Positions 1 to 12,697 of a stretch of 64,000 nucleotides of DNA are shown piece after piece (position 1 is the first letter of the stretch; every line of letters begins with the position of its first letter). Below the pieces are notes generated by a model. That model made no database searches. It had not been told where the DNA came from and was given only the letters and a program-made list of their open reading frames with translations. The DNA lies in contig OY856413.1 of NCBI GenBank assembly GCA_963693085.1, forward strand, positions 746,712,056 through 746,776,055, read 5' to 3'. Source of the DNA: Alisma plantago-aquatica (lineage: Eukaryota; Streptophyta; Magnoliopsida; Alismatales; Alismataceae). Position numbers and translations under genes: made by a program.

Positions 1-84
1 CAGGGATTGTCACACATATTTACCACCAGCTTGTTACACTTTGTCAAAGTAGGAGAAAAAGACTTTCAGTGAGTGCTTGTATAA

Positions 85-926
85 TATTAAGGTTCCACAA
101 AGATGCTCTTCTAATATTTGTAGATTGATATCAAAGAAGGATCTGAAGTTGATAGGTCTCAATCTCACGATTGTCACACCTTAATGCAACAAATTTTACC
201 TGTGGCTATTCGATCTATATTGCCGAAGCATGTAAGGTTTGCAATCACAAGACTCTATTTCTTCTTCAATGAAATATGCAACAAAGTGATACATCCTGAT
301 ACTCTCGATAAATTACATAAAGATGTAATTGTTACCATGTGTCAACATGAAATGTACTTTCCTCCTTCATTTTTTGATATCATGGTTCATCTTGTAGTAC
401 ATATTACAAGGGAGGTGAAGATGTTGGGTCCAATTTTCTTACACTGGATGTATCCATTTGAACGCTACATGAGTGTTTTTAAAGGTGATGTTCGGAATCA
501 TTATCATCCAAAAGGGAGTATTATTGAGGGTTATGTGGCTAGGGAGGTGATGGACTTTTGCAATGATTTTTTGAATTGCAATGAAACTTCTAGCGATCTA
601 AAAAATTCCCATCACACTGAATCTTATGTGGCAAAGGAACTCTGGGAGGACGAGTGAAAGGAATCAGTCGTGAGTTGTGGGAACACGCACATTTGTATAT
701 TTTACACAACATAGATGATGTTAGTAGCTACATCATAGAACAAAATGATCTTATCAAGAGAAATCATTCACGATCTAGTTCAATGTGGCTTGCAAGAGAG
801 CATAATCGAACATTTATTAGGTGGTTTGAAGAGAAAGTCTTTAATCAACTATCTGAATCACCGAATAATGTTGTTGATAACATAAAATGGCTCGCCTTTA
901 AGCCAAAAATGGATGTCATGTCATAA
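85..926 (+). pseudogene. CACTA TNP2 transposase, C-terminal part (DUF4218-like), broken
   Basis: The clearest open stretch (184-657) has the conserved DUF4218-type core: LPVAIRSILP near its start, then QHEMYFPPSFFDIMVHL, then FLHWMYPFERYM. In TNP2 proteins this domain follows the catalytic region, which must lie left of the window. Upstream, codons from about 92 (VPQRCSSNICRL, then KDLKLIGL) belong to the same protein but in another frame, so there is a frameshift near 165. A second shift near 650 moves the reading into 654-926, where YILHNIDDVSSYI and a WLAREHNRTFIRWF motif continue the family pattern. The protein would have cut and joined transposon ends; this copy is dead. Confidence 0.85.
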
Positions 927-1458
927 ATGGATTTTCATACTACACAAAGCGTCAAGATGAAAGTAGTATAGTCCAAAATAGTGGGGTCACTGTTCAAGCT
1001 TGTTCGTTGTATTTTTCTAGTGCCAAAGATAAAAGAACACATGAAGTTGAGATGTCATATTACGGCGTCATTGAGGACATATGGGAATTGGACTATACAA
1101 ATTTCAGAGTCCTATCTTTAGGTGTAATTGGGTTGACAACAATAAAGGAGTTTTAGTGGATGAGTTGGGTTTCACATTGGTGAATTTTGAAAATATTGGT
1201 GAGAAAGATTAGCCATTCATCATGGCAGACCAAGCAAAACAAGTATTCTATACTGATGACCTGGCAAATAAAAATTGGTCTGTCGTTCTTCATGGAAAAA
1301 GACAGTTTACTATAGATCCTATAAATGAAGAAGAATACTACGAAAAGTATGATTATTCCAGTCCATTCTCAGTTGGTTTGCTAAGTGTAAATGTTGAATT
1401 TAACACAGATGAATACTATAAATGTCAATACCATGCTGAAGGATTTTTACTTGACTAA
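927..1458 (+). pseudogene. CACTA transposase C-terminal DUF4216-like domain, broken
   Basis: Continues the TNP2 reading. In conceptual translation the stretch has the DUF4216 signature: VEMSYYGVIEDIWELDY around 1047-1100, then VDELGFTLVNFENIG at 1155-1200, then PFIMADQAKQVFYTDD from about 1213. The last open piece is 1222-1458. The parts sit in different frames and are separated by stops, for example a TAG just before PFIMADQ. The function of this domain is not known to me beyond its regular place at the end of plant TNP2 proteins. It ends about 160 bases before the second CACTA gene. Confidence 0.8.
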
Positions 1459-1619
1459 CAACTCAACCAATACTAGAGGCATGTATTCTTTGAATTATTT
1501 ATTTTATTATCATTCAAGCACGTAATTCTTTTAAATATACATCATATATCATTCAACCACTTGTACTTTTATTATCACTTATGTTTCTTTTATCATGTAT
1601 ACTTGTAGGTTGTTCTAAA

Positions 1620-2441
1620 ATGGCAAGCGAAGATGAACATTTTGAGCATGAGCATCATGAGGATGGTAGTGGTGATGCTAATAAAAGTAGAGGTCCCACA
1701 CTGATGTGTAGGCTGTAGGAGCTCAGGGCCAAAGGGGAGAAATTGGCGGTCCAATTTGATGTCACAGGAGCACCTATTGGGGAAAATGCTAGTGCTTTCA
1801 AGCATTATGTAGGGGTGACCACGCACAGTAAGGTGGCAATAGATATAGAAAATTTGCATGATGTTTCTAATTCCTTAAAAGACCTCCTATGGAAAGATAT
1901 ATATGTGAGTGGAAGTGATATTATTTTAATATGTTTGTTGTTTATTGATTCTAATTTAGTTTGCTTGGAAAGGCATATCCTTTTAAAAACAACATTATTG
2001 CTTGTTTTATATGGATAGGGTGTTTTTCATCTAAATGAAAAAGATCACAAGAAAAAAGTGCTACAACATTGTGGTGTATGATGGAGGGCTTTTAAGATAT
2101 ATCTCAAAAGGGAATTTATAGCTCTTAGTACGAAGGAGCATCCTGGCCGTGTTAGGGGATTAGGAGCTAGCATAGGATTCAAGTCTTATTTTGGCCCTTC
2201 ACAATTTAAAAGAGGTCATGCAAGAGGTCTTACACAAGAGGAAGTCGAAGCATTAGTAGCACAGAAAGTAAAAGAAATAATGTCTTCATTTCAGCCTACT
2301 CAACCTATTCAAACTGTGCATCTCTTAGATGATGAGGTACAATCCCATGCTCCAGCTGTAGAAGGTCGTGGGAGCACTCCCAATGACCCACCACAACAAT
2401 TTGTAGTAAGTTTTTGTTCTATATGTTGTGTTATTAATATG

Positions 2442-2476
<35 letters not shown>

Positions 2477-4143
2477 GTAGTTATCTGGTTTATCGCTTTT
2501 TATATAACTTATATTATTTCAATTCTAGGTTGGTATGAACTGTAAACTTTCAGTGGAGGTTCCAAAATATAATGTTGTGGCAGTGGGAAAGGTATACAAC
2601 CTTCGTGGTACATTGCATTGCCAACAAATTGTTGATGACATTTTTCGTGTGTCCATCCATCTTGTGTATGATGGAATGGTGGACAAACCACTACCCATTC
2701 CTAATCCTGAATATAGTACAGTTGAAGAAGTAGAGGGTGCTATGGTGGGTTAGCCTAGATATGTGGTTATCAATGAAAAGGTATACCTGAATTCTACCAT
2801 GTTTTTCATATTTGACTGCATATATGAACTTGTGTAATATAAATATGTAATTTAATTAATAGGTTTGCAAATAAAAAAATAAAAATTCTACTAGTATTCC
2901 TCCTATGCCCAAGCCATCTTTTATTCCAGAATCCACATTCGACGAGTTGGGAAGTAAATGTAAATGTTTATGTCGATACTTAGCCAACCAAAGCTCTGGA
3001 TTACAAATGTTGGTCAATTTAACAGAAGATGCAACTGGGAGGGACTTTGACAATTATATTTTTCTTGATGATATTCTAGAGTTGTTCTAGTATGATTGGA
3101 TAAATACTTTGATATTAGAAGTATGGATGAGGTAAAGATCTATCAATATAGAAAATTCCAATATACATCTTTAACTTATTTCTATGTATGAAAATAATTA
3201 CAAATGTTATACAACCACTTATATACTGAGGCCATAAACTTTGATGTAAAGAATGTTGGATTCTTAGTCCCTTCAATCACTAGTCAGGTGGAGACACATA
3301 TTGAGCATGTGAATGAGTACTTCTCTACTGCATTCAAATATTTTCCTGGTGTGGGAAATGAAATTATTCTAATTCCTTTTAATGTCAAGTAAGTATTATT
3401 ATTCAATATAATTTTAATAATGAATAAATTTCTTTATTTTAATGTTTGTTTTATTCTTACTTAGATCTATACATTGGGAATTATTGGTGGTTGTCCCAAA
3501 ATGGATGGCTCTTTATTATCTTGACCCAATGGGGAATACAGTAAGGGGCCACAAATTGAAATTGCCAACTATGGAGTAAGCATAAATTTAGTCAATGCTT
3601 CAACAGGATATTTCTATTTAGAATTTCTATTTTACCAACTATCATTTAATTGATAGGGGTATAAAGGCTTTTTGTGAAGGTGGAGGACAAATACCCACAA
3701 AATTAAAGACATTGACTTTGAAAAATGTCAAGGTAGCTACTTTGACAACTGCTTAGTCTTATATGTATTAATTTTTAACTCTTATATGTCAACTCTTATA
3801 GTCTTATCTCAACTCTGTTTATAGTAGTTTACTAACATTATGTATAATTCATTATTTGTAGTGTCCTATACAAAATAATGATTGGGCTTGTGGCTACTAT
3901 GTAATTAAATATATGCAGGCTATTATCAAACAAGCATCACATGACTTTCAGACTATAGATTAGGTAATAAAGAATAACATCATAAATTTACAAGTGAGTT
4001 GTAGTCATTTTAAAAAATATTAGCATGCACATTTTCTATTATAGATATTTATAACTCATCCTTACACACATGAGGACATAAATTAATTTTGAGAAGAGTG
4101 GTCAGATGCTTTTCTAAATGAAGTCAATATAGCATTGGATTGA
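1620..4143 (+). pseudogene. CACTA second gene with C-terminal Ulp1-type cysteine protease domain
   Basis: An exon-intron gene on the plus strand, starting at an ATG at 1620 (MASEDEHFEH, acidic and His-rich). The N-terminal part (ELRAKGEKLAVQFDV, then GAPIGENASAFKHYVG) resembles the plant En/Spm accessory proteins. EHPGRVRGLGA and LTQEEVEALVAQKV follow near 2140-2270. The C-terminal part is a Ulp1-like (SUMO-protease fold) domain: IHWELLVVV gives the His (3472-3474), YYLDP gives the Asp, and CPIQNNDWACGYYV carries the Gln and the catalytic Cys (3889-3891). The protein would end EEWSDAFLNE...ALD at 4143. A TAG near 1716 and further stops break it. Introns are inferred from jumps between open segments, for example 3393-3462. 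Confidence 0.75.
2440..2477. repeat. AT dinucleotide microsatellite
   Basis: A run of TA repeats with one interruption (taaata), inside a probable intron of the CACTA second gene. Confidence 0.9.
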
Positions 4144-4489
4144 ATATGTCAGATCCATTTATGTATGTGGTTTTGGAACTCTTTCATATTTACTTTTGTA
4201 TCTGACATTAATATCATCTCATACTTGCAATCTATCATTTTGTAAATGTTATTATGTGATTAGGTGTAACTCAACTGAATATATGAATCATTTTTGTTAT
4301 GAATGTGTGGTTTGGAAATTGATAATTCGAATGGACATAAAAGCTAGCAAATGTGGATTTGGAATTTCTGGCTTGCATTATTTGCAAGTCTTTTCTATTG
4401 CAGGTTTTGATCTACTCTGTTCTGAAGATTTCTATTATGTTTCTGCAGATTTTTTTTATAAAAAAATTGTACCCTGTAGGATCGGTTAT

Positions 4490-5115
4490 TTTAAACAACC
4501 GACCTTGCAGATCTCTAGGGTCGGGTTTTATGGAAAAATTGACCTTATAGGATCTGGGATCAATAGCTCAATTTTTGTAACATATTGAGTTAGTTTTCTT
4601 CATATAACCATTCTTACAAAGCATCTCTAGGGTCAGTTATTTAGAAAAACTGACCTGAAAGGGTCTGGTTATCAACAAGCTCAATCTGTAGACTCTATTG
4701 AGTCGATTTTCATCATATAACCATCCTTGTAGAGCATCTCTAGGGTCGGTTATTTAGAAAAACTGACCTTAGAGGGTTTGTTTATCAGCAAGCAATCTGT
4801 AGACTCTATTGAGTCGATTTTCTTCATATAACCGTCCTTACAGAGTATCTCTAGGGTCGGTTATTTAGGAAAACTGACCTTATAGGGTTTTGTTACAATC
4901 TGTAGACTCTATTGAGTCAGTTTTCTTCATATAATTGTCCTTACAGAGCATCTCTAGGGTCGGTTATTAAAAAAACTAACCTTATAGGGTCTGTTTATCA
5001 GCAAGCTCAATCCGTAGACTCTATTGAGTCGGTTTTCATCATATAACTATCCTTACAAAGCTTCTCTAGGGTCGGTTATTTAGAAAAACCGACCTTACAG
5101 GGTTTGGTTATAGCC
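4490..5115. repeat. CACTA subterminal tandem array, about 110-bp unit, 6 copies
   Basis: The marker tctctagggtc recurs starting at 4512, 4624, 4737, 4848, 4951 and 5063 (spacings 112, 113, 111, 103, 112). Each unit carries an inverted pair, agggtcggtt and aaccgacct, separated by about ten bases (atttagaaa), so each can form a short hairpin. Units also share tgtagactctattgagtc. In the En/Spm superfamily subterminal repeats are the binding sites of the element's second protein. That role here is inference from position. Confidence 0.85.
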
Positions 5116-5304
5116 CCAGGTACAGTTTCTTTTCTCGCTTGGGGTTAGTTTTTGACAGCCTCTTGGGTCGGTTTTTACTATATAAGGTCGGTTTTCTTTG
5201 GTTAAAAAAACTGACCCTATAAAGCAATTTCTCTAGCAACAGCCACTTAGGCGTCAGTTGAAAAGTGACGCTATAGGATTAATAAATCTGATCCTATAGA
5301 CCAT

Positions 5305-5317
5305 TACTGTACTAGTG
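5305..5317 (+). repeat. CACTA right terminal inverted repeat end
   Basis: Reads tactgtactagtg; read on the minus strand the element begins CACTAGTACAGTA, as CACTA ends do. The partner at the left end is outside the window. Confidence 0.75.
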
Positions 5318-6538
5318 ACCCCAGGTTAGGGATGCAAAACTAAGTATCAAATTATGAATATAGGGTGTGCTGATCTGCCCCTTCTCTAGTGTAGACTTGG
5401 TGTAGTCTTTTAAGGGCAAATCGCGGCCCAATTAAGAAAAAATAGGGGGAAAAGAGGAAAAATAAAGGGTAACTTTAGGAATTTGTAGATGGAGGTAGGG
5501 AGCTCCATATGGGATGAAATTTGGATACAATTCTCATAATATAGTCTATAATATTTACTACATGTTTTGCATCCAAAGAATAAAGATAGATACTAAAATA
5601 CTACAAAAGATTATCAAGTCCAATATATGTAGAAATTCATATGTTCAAGGTATACAATGGTATCAAATTCTTTAGTTCACTACCAACAGTGTCCTAAAAT
5701 AATACTATTATCCAAAATTTGTCCATAATGAGTGTTTTGTACCTCTTTGATGATAAAGTTGGGTTATTGAGTACAATGAAGTTACAAAGTACATTGATAT
5801 ATCAATGGGTGATAAAATCCACTTTATTACATCCTTCCCCCATACAGGGAATTTTTTCCCCAAAATTCAGAACCATCATCAAATACTTGCATAATATTAT
5901 ACATGATATATTATAAAAAATTATAATCATGATGTAATCAAAAGTCAATTATAAACTTCTATTGATCATAGTTCATTGATGTTTTTAAATTCCAATTCAT
6001 ATATCAATATTGAGTAAGGATCCGGTAGAATATCAAGGTTAAACATCATGGATCAAATTGGGTCATGATCAAGTAAAATTGGGATTCAAGGGTTAAAATT
6101 TGAATGTCAAATATTTTGTGTCCTACCATTCAAAGTTGGTAATATTTCACAATTAGACCATAAGTTCATCATTCATCAAAAATCAATAATCTAGCACAAT
6201 TTTGAGATATTGATTACCATCTATAATCAACGATATTCAAGTTTGATGAATGACTAAACCTAGGTCACTTTTAGAAAATTAACCCTATAATAAAAATATC
6301 ATCCTCAAAATTATCATTGAGTCAACATCTCAAGATTTGACTTTTTGGGTCAAAGATAAAAATTTGGATGATTAGTTTGTAGGTCAACCACATATATTTC
6401 ATCATTTCATGAGCATGTAGAGAATTTGAGTTTTGAGTTTGGGGATTCAAAACTAAAATAGATCAATTATTTAAGTATTCATCTATTCTCTATAAGATTA
6501 CAATAGGTTCATAACAAAATGGGTAAGAGATACATAAA
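5318..6538. other. AT-rich stretch, nothing assigned
   Basis: No coding potential beyond short chance frames. The sequence resembles the AT-rich LTR material elsewhere in the window, but I could not place LTR ends. Confidence 0.5.
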
Positions 6539-6992
6539 TCAAGAGTACCTATAATTAAGAGTTTGATTTTTCTTGATCTTCTTCAGTGTTGGGTGTGGGC
6601 AGAATTTCCTGCACTTTTTCAAAGTTGTGTTTGGAAGCCCATGGAGGACGTAGGTAGGGGAACTACTTTGTAAAATGCCCTTCCTTCTTATAGAAGTAGA
6701 AAAGCGGTTTCTAGTGACAAAATTGTCCATCCTTCCTATTCCCATAGTTTAAGCACCTCTTTGTCTTTCTCCCCTTCTTATTCTCAAGTTTAGAACCTTG
6801 ATTGAACACTTGAGTAGGATCTTCATTATGATTATCACCTCTATATTTGTTCCTATTTCCATTGCTACAATGTTTGTATGTAGGGATGAAAGCACTAAGG
6901 ATGATGTGAATTCCTACAGGGACTATGTATGTTATTTGGGTTGCTTTGTTGCAAAAGGTTTCCTTTAGTATCTTGATTTGATCTTCCAACTT
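6539..6992 (-). pseudogene. Ty3/gypsy gag relic, nucleocapsid region
   Basis: Two overlapping minus-strand reading frames together give a basic stretch (KLENKKGRKTKRCLNYG), then KPLFYFYKKEGHFTK followed by a stop and FPYLRPPW. This lines up with the nucleocapsid of the chromovirus gag at 41886-43022 (KCKTCGRHHGG, then KPVYYNYKKEGHFFAKCPTPS). The zinc-knuckle cysteines are mostly lost (FYFYKKEGHF in place of a CYNC-type start) and a frameshift joins the halves near 6720. I infer an old, separate gypsy-type insertion whose LTRs are no longer recognisable. Confidence 0.5.
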
Positions 6993-8321
6993 TCCGCATT
7001 TAAGGGTTTTTCTAGGTGGTTCCGTAACATTTTCTTCCTCATTGGTTCCCTCTCATGTTTCTCTATACTTATCATCCTTCACACTAGAGGCATCTTATTT
7101 TTTGTCACTATTCCACGTTTGAGGATCCATATGCAAGATATATATATATTCAATTGCATAAGTTTCTCATAATGCAAACTTGGATAGAAGACATGGCAGA
7201 CTTATAACTTTTAATTAAATATTGTACAATTTAATTAATATTTTTAGTTTTCCCATCAATGGATACACATAGGTGAGAGGACAAGGTTCAAGTCAAGACA
7301 CATCACTAGAGAGAGGAAAGATAAGAAGTTACCCTTATCCATTCGAAAAGGTTGGTTGAGGTAATCCATAGACGGCAGACGACTCAGTAGGGTTTCAAAG
7401 GAGATCCTTTAGGACCACTTCTGAATTGACTAAAACTAAGTAGAGTGGGTAAACTTAGAGGTTGTGAGACTGATAGGAGGTGATTACTATCCGGAACCCC
7501 GAGTCCAGACACCTTATCTTTTACCACCATGGACTTTAGGGTTTCCTATCTTCTAGATATTGGAGAAATTATTTACTTAATGCATATGGGACTGTGTATG
7601 CTTGGATACCAACTAGAATAGGACATTTCTTACCCCAATCCCAAATCCACTATCTAGACAGTGATGGAGGGATTAAAGTGCTTGTCCCTGTTTGGCCCGA
7701 AGGAAATAACACACTAGAAAATATAATAAGAAAATAGTGTCCTCATTTCAATAAATCGAACCATAAAGTTTACAAGAGGGCCCCAAAGGCAACATTCAAA
7801 GGTACATAAAGTGAAATGAAAAGCTATCTACTTGATCCCTATAGATTTACTATATCCCATGAAGTTCTTGCTTTTGAAGCTTGATTAGTGTTTTTGAAGT
7901 AATTTCATATTATTAGAAGAAGATTTGAGAAATTAGTCATCATAAAGCTAAATTCAAGAAAATCAAACACAATCCATGCAAATGTATTGGTACACTTTTA
8001 AAACTGAAATGAAACTTGTATTTATAAGAATATATTGCGTTTAAAAAGGTAATATAAACCAAAAGAAATGAAAAAAAAATAAAAAAAACTTGAATTGTTC
8101 AAAATAAATCATCCATTTCTTGCAAATTCCATTATCATCAAGAAGACATCGCCACTAGGGCCAATGTTAGGGCCAACATCCTAGAGGATAGTTCTAAGTG
8201 AGTCATTACTACATGAGAAATACCACGGTGCCATCCAAGAGTGTGTTCTTACCCTAACAATATGGGAAGGTGCATTGACACTTGCGCCTTTTCTCAAAGG
8301 CACTTATTGCATGGTAAAACA
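6993..8321. other. Unassigned AT-rich DNA, probable decayed LTR element
   Basis: No gene, tRNA or clear repeat boundary seen. The stretch 7260-7780 is less AT-rich than its surroundings and may be part of the element whose gag relic lies just upstream, but nothing proves it. Confidence 0.35.
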
Positions 8322-8421
8322 AGGATTGCACCCTTACCCCAATGTATATGTAGGTGCCACAAGGTAAATGGAGGATTGTACCCTTACCCCAAGTTATGTG
8401 CATGTGCAAGAAGGTAAGATA
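8322..8421. repeat. Short tandem duplication, 50-bp unit, 2 copies
   Basis: aggattgcacccttacccca at 8322 and aggattgtacccttacccca at 8372 start two units, each ending in caaggtaa- or gaaggtaa-like sequence. They differ at several positions. Confidence 0.7.
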
Positions 8422-11400
8422 AGGTTCATAATGGAATTATAATTTATTTTTTTGAGGTTTGTCTAAGAAGATATAAGAGATTTAAACACTATTAAGTAAG
8501 AACATTATAGCTAAATCTAGTAGAGTAGGCCAAGCATTGTTACTCATATATACAATACAAAATAGAAGCATCATAATCAACGTCAATATAAGGATAAAGT
8601 GTACCTTCAATATAATAGTATGATCTAGAGTAATTCAAGTCAAAGTTATTAATTCCTGGCACATAAACAAGTACATATGTATCAAAATAGGTTTTTTAAT
8701 CTTAATTGGTGAAATTTAGGTGTGATATATTTATCCATCATTTAGATTTCATGTTTCCAAGATGATTAAGACTAGTATCAAGATCCACACTCAATACATA
8801 ATAGGAATGATCCCTATATCATTATCACTATGGTTAAGCGGTGAATTATAGATCAGATTAAGAAATGGATTCCATAAAAGGTTCCAAATGCAACAGATCA
8901 CAAGGTTTGATCGTTGATTGGGTCAATTTTCACATGTTTTGAATTTCATAACAATAATCAAATTTCAATGATTTTTGTGAGTACAAGTATCAAGAGTGAT
9001 AATAGAGAGTGTTATATATCAACACTATGAGATATGAGTTGCATATTTCCGAAGTAAATAAGAGGGTGGATCTAGTGACTTAGATTCATAATCATCAATA
9101 TTAGATTGTTCATGATTGTTAATTAACAAGATTTATCAATATGTCAACGATATTGAACATCAAGTTTTCACATATGGATGAATGATTTCATGGGCTCATA
9201 TATATTAGAATTCCAACAAATTTTAAGAGTTTCAAATATTAATTCTAAGTACTAAGATAATGATAGATCTATTACTAATTCAAGAGATATCATGATATCA
9301 ACATCAATTTCTTATAAAGGTTTAACCTATATTTCCTAATCACCATTGAAATTCATTACAAGGGAACTTCTCGAATAGGAATGGGAATTATATGTTAATA
9401 TTATGATCATTCACATGTTCAAAATGACTATAGACTCGTGAATGTTTATGTTGGATGTGAGAGTTATGAACATAGTAAGTTTGGGAGAGAGAGACAGTGC
9501 GTATTTAACCTAAGAAGAGAGAGGATATGAGATACTATAATGGAGGCAATTGATTCGAGCCCTAGGAAGATGGAAAACCCGCACTAGGGCATGAGGGGAA
9601 AATTTTAAGGGTAGGGTTATATTCGTGAGGAAGATACAGGTTCGAATAAGGGTTCATATAGATGAAGGGGGTCTAGGGTTTTGGGCTATTAGAGGTCAAA
9701 ACCTCCTATAAAATGCTGGATTTGGTACTATATTTTATTTTTGAGCTTTTATACCCAACATTTTCAAAATAAAAATCCTTTTTGCTTAATTTCCATTCAT
9801 ATCTATACTTCATTGAATTTTCTTAAAATTTGGGCACCAAAATGCAAATTACTCATTTTTATCTATTCACCCAATTTGGGGATCCACATTTGAACACTTG
9901 AACTTATTGATAAAATCTTGGCTTTGGGAATCTATTAATAATTTTAAAGTACACAATTTCTAAAAGGTGATATGATTTAGATAAAAATAGCCATCCTAGA
10001 ACTATGACTACATGGATTAGTATTTTTATAAATAAATTGGTAATAAATTGAGCATATGTCTAAAACATCATTGGATTTTGATGTGTGGTGTAGCAACTAT
10101 AGAATTTGGAAGGAATTAATAAGTATGGCATTAGTAATAGTTATTAGGGTCAATGTTTTAGTAAATGGAGTGAGACTCATCTTTCCGCTCTCTTCCCTAT
10201 GTAGCATCGACATAGTCGATAGTCCAAATAAAACAACATCTCCTTGATGCTTATTTACCTAAATTCAATATGGTAACTCCCTCTCTATAACATCCCCTTG
10301 TAGATGCTACATCCAAAGGATGAAATCAATCTGAGTCCTAACCCTAAAAATGTTTTTCGCCACCATCATTATTGCATACCACTATAAAAATGACAATAAC
10401 GATAGTTAGCTTCATCTCGATCCTCCTCATCATCAATGTCTCAACCAAAAACCCTAGAGGAACCACTAGCTTGTATAAGATCTCCTAGATCTGGGGTAAA
10501 GACCAAGAAAAACTCACCCTGATGATGTAATTCTTGCTCTGACTCCTTGACTAGCTTCCAACAGTGATTGGTGAGGAGTATCCCTCCAACCTCAAGACGT
10601 CTCTACAGCCACTTATTTGCCCCTAGACATCTACATAAGAAAGAGAATCTCTCAGATATTCAATGCAACACCCTTCTGGTCCCTTCAGCCTTTTATTCTC
10701 ACTCACCAGTGTAGCCTTGTGCTGAGAAAGGGCATTGCACCATTGCTGGTGAGCTTGACCTCCACTAGAGAACTACACGCCCGTAACCTAAAAACACCAT
10801 GTATCCCCACCAAACCCCACCATCTCCAATACCTAGAATCCTCCTCTTAAACATGCTTCAGATTACAGACCTCTCATAGTCTTTTGTTATAACAACTATG
10901 TGACAACAATGATGACAAACAGTCAGAGCAAATGTGAAGTTCCTCAAACTGAACACAGTTTGTGCCCCTCTCTATTGTCCCCCCCCACCACCTTCAAACC
11001 TCAATGACCTCGACACCATCACCTTGTAATTTGCCACGTTACTCCTTAAACCTCCTACCACCTAGGCTCCATTATCTGAGCCTGCCTCAGTGATCACTGA
11101 CTGCAACTCCTATGGCTTGCAATAATTTCCCACCTGCACCACAACTCCACGAGAGGACTGCATAAGGTCCTTCAACTTCAAAGGAGTCTGGACAACTACC
11201 CACCAATGTACGACACCCCCAGGAGCTTCAAACTCACCTTCTCTAGTGACCATCAAGACCCTCAACACCATATAGACCACCTCTAAGAAAGAATGGAGAA
11301 GAATCCCCTCCCATCATCGATGGGGTACCTGAACCCTCCCCCTCTTCTATTTTTTTCTTCATATTTAATAAACTAGAAAACATGGATAAGATGAAGCATA

Positions 11401-11507
11401 GGCTACATTATACTTTGGTTGGTAAATATAGAAATGGGATATACATATCGTTAGATCTTACCTTAGTTATTAGGCTCACAATTAAATTAATGAATGGACC
11501 ACACTTA
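8422..11507. other. Unassigned AT-rich DNA with a GC-richer segment at 10.2-11.3 kb
   Basis: No reading frame here resembles a known protein. The segment 10260-11350 is GC-richer and contains aaaaactcaccctga near 10511, a feature that also appears inside the LTRs of the chromovirus-type elements in this window. It may be an old LTR remnant, but no ends or duplicate copy were found. Confidence 0.35.
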
Positions 11508-12697
11508 TGTTGGTATGTATGCCCTGAGAGCCAATCATGGGATGATTGGTGGGATACATTAAGATTGATTTGATAAACATCAAAGGCAAGCTTCCAATTC
11601 TTTCTTGTTCAGTCATATGAGATAATCATAGAACAGATTGAATGTCTAGAGAATGACAATACTCAATGACGTATGTTGTCAGGTTGAGGACCTGAACGAT
11701 GAGATCATACAAATGTTAAGAGTTTCTACATTCTAATTATGTCCCTAGTCGGATGTCTTTGTGGAAGGTATATAGACAACAATGACACACAAGACTAGAT
11801 TGTGGTGTTGGTTGATGACAAAATCTCATTAGTCATGATATGGAGATATCAAACCAAACACATAGGTACTTGTTAGAGAACAAGTGTACCGGACAGACCC
11901 ACCATGAGTTTGACACATGAAACCATGACATGGTAGTCACAGTCAGTTCTGACAGTGATGGTGGTGAGTGTGATTCTTTGACCTGAAATCACTACACTCA
12001 ACACATGTCGTTAGGTACACTTTGAGATCATCAAACGCAGTCCTGAAACATGGGTTGTTATAAAGGTGATGATTGGGTGGCTTTGACACATGGGGCTTTT
12101 GAGGGGTAAGTGATAGATATGGGATTTGTCCCTCCTGAGGGAGTTTGATATTCGTGGCCACTTGATGAGTAGGATTGAGATAGGCGTGCACACACATGTG
12201 TGAATCAGTATGTGATATTAATGTCATATATGTCTCCTCCAATCTACTCTGAGGTCAAGAAAGTGAATGAATGTTGACATGATGACTGTTCCATGCATTG
12301 AGTTCATTCGGGATATCAGAGACAAAGGAATTATACATTCACTGTAACACCATTCATGGATTGTAGGATTGAAAGTTGTTCTCCAACTTTCCCTTTTCAC
12401 TTGGGTAGCACTGATGTGCGACTAGGCACCGCTCTTTGCTTGTGAAGTCATAAGTGTTATGGACTTTCACTACCAACGTGAAATGGACCTGTAGGGTCAC
12501 ATACATAGGATTTAACCTGGAAGAGGAGTTTATCCACAAACGATGTTTAGATTGATTACTAAAAAAGTTTAGTAGTTCAATTAAACACTCAATCAATTGA
12601 TAGCTCAATATCATAGTGTTCAAGGTGTTGGACATATTGATTAGAGTATCAGATTGATTGAAACTACAATTGACTAGTTTTGCACAGTCTACACTCC

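Larger units (their letters stand above)
1..5317 (+). mobile_element. CACTA (En/Spm) DNA transposon, 3' part
   Basis: The left end lies outside the window. Seen in order: transposase (TNP2) C-terminal remains, a second gene with a Ulp1-type protease tail, an AT-rich 3' region with a tandem subterminal array, and a right end reading tactgtactagtg that closes with the TAGTG expected of CACTA termini at 5313-5317. The next three bases (acc, 5318-5320) would be the 3-bp target duplication. Both genes read on the plus strand and carry stops and frameshifts, so this copy cannot make active proteins. The family assignment follows from the co-occurrence of transposase, second gene and terminus. The matching left terminus was not seen. 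Confidence 0.85.

Noticed and set aside
4196..4588. 130-codon frame after the CACTA second gene
   Set aside because: Runs into the subterminal repeat region, has no known domain and lies beyond the natural end of the gene at 4143.
11943..12242. 99-codon minus-strand frame, His-rich at its end, also present at 22278-22577
   Set aside because: Lies antisense inside both copia LTRs; the two copies are similar because the LTRs are copies. No recognisable domain and no reason to expect an antisense protein.
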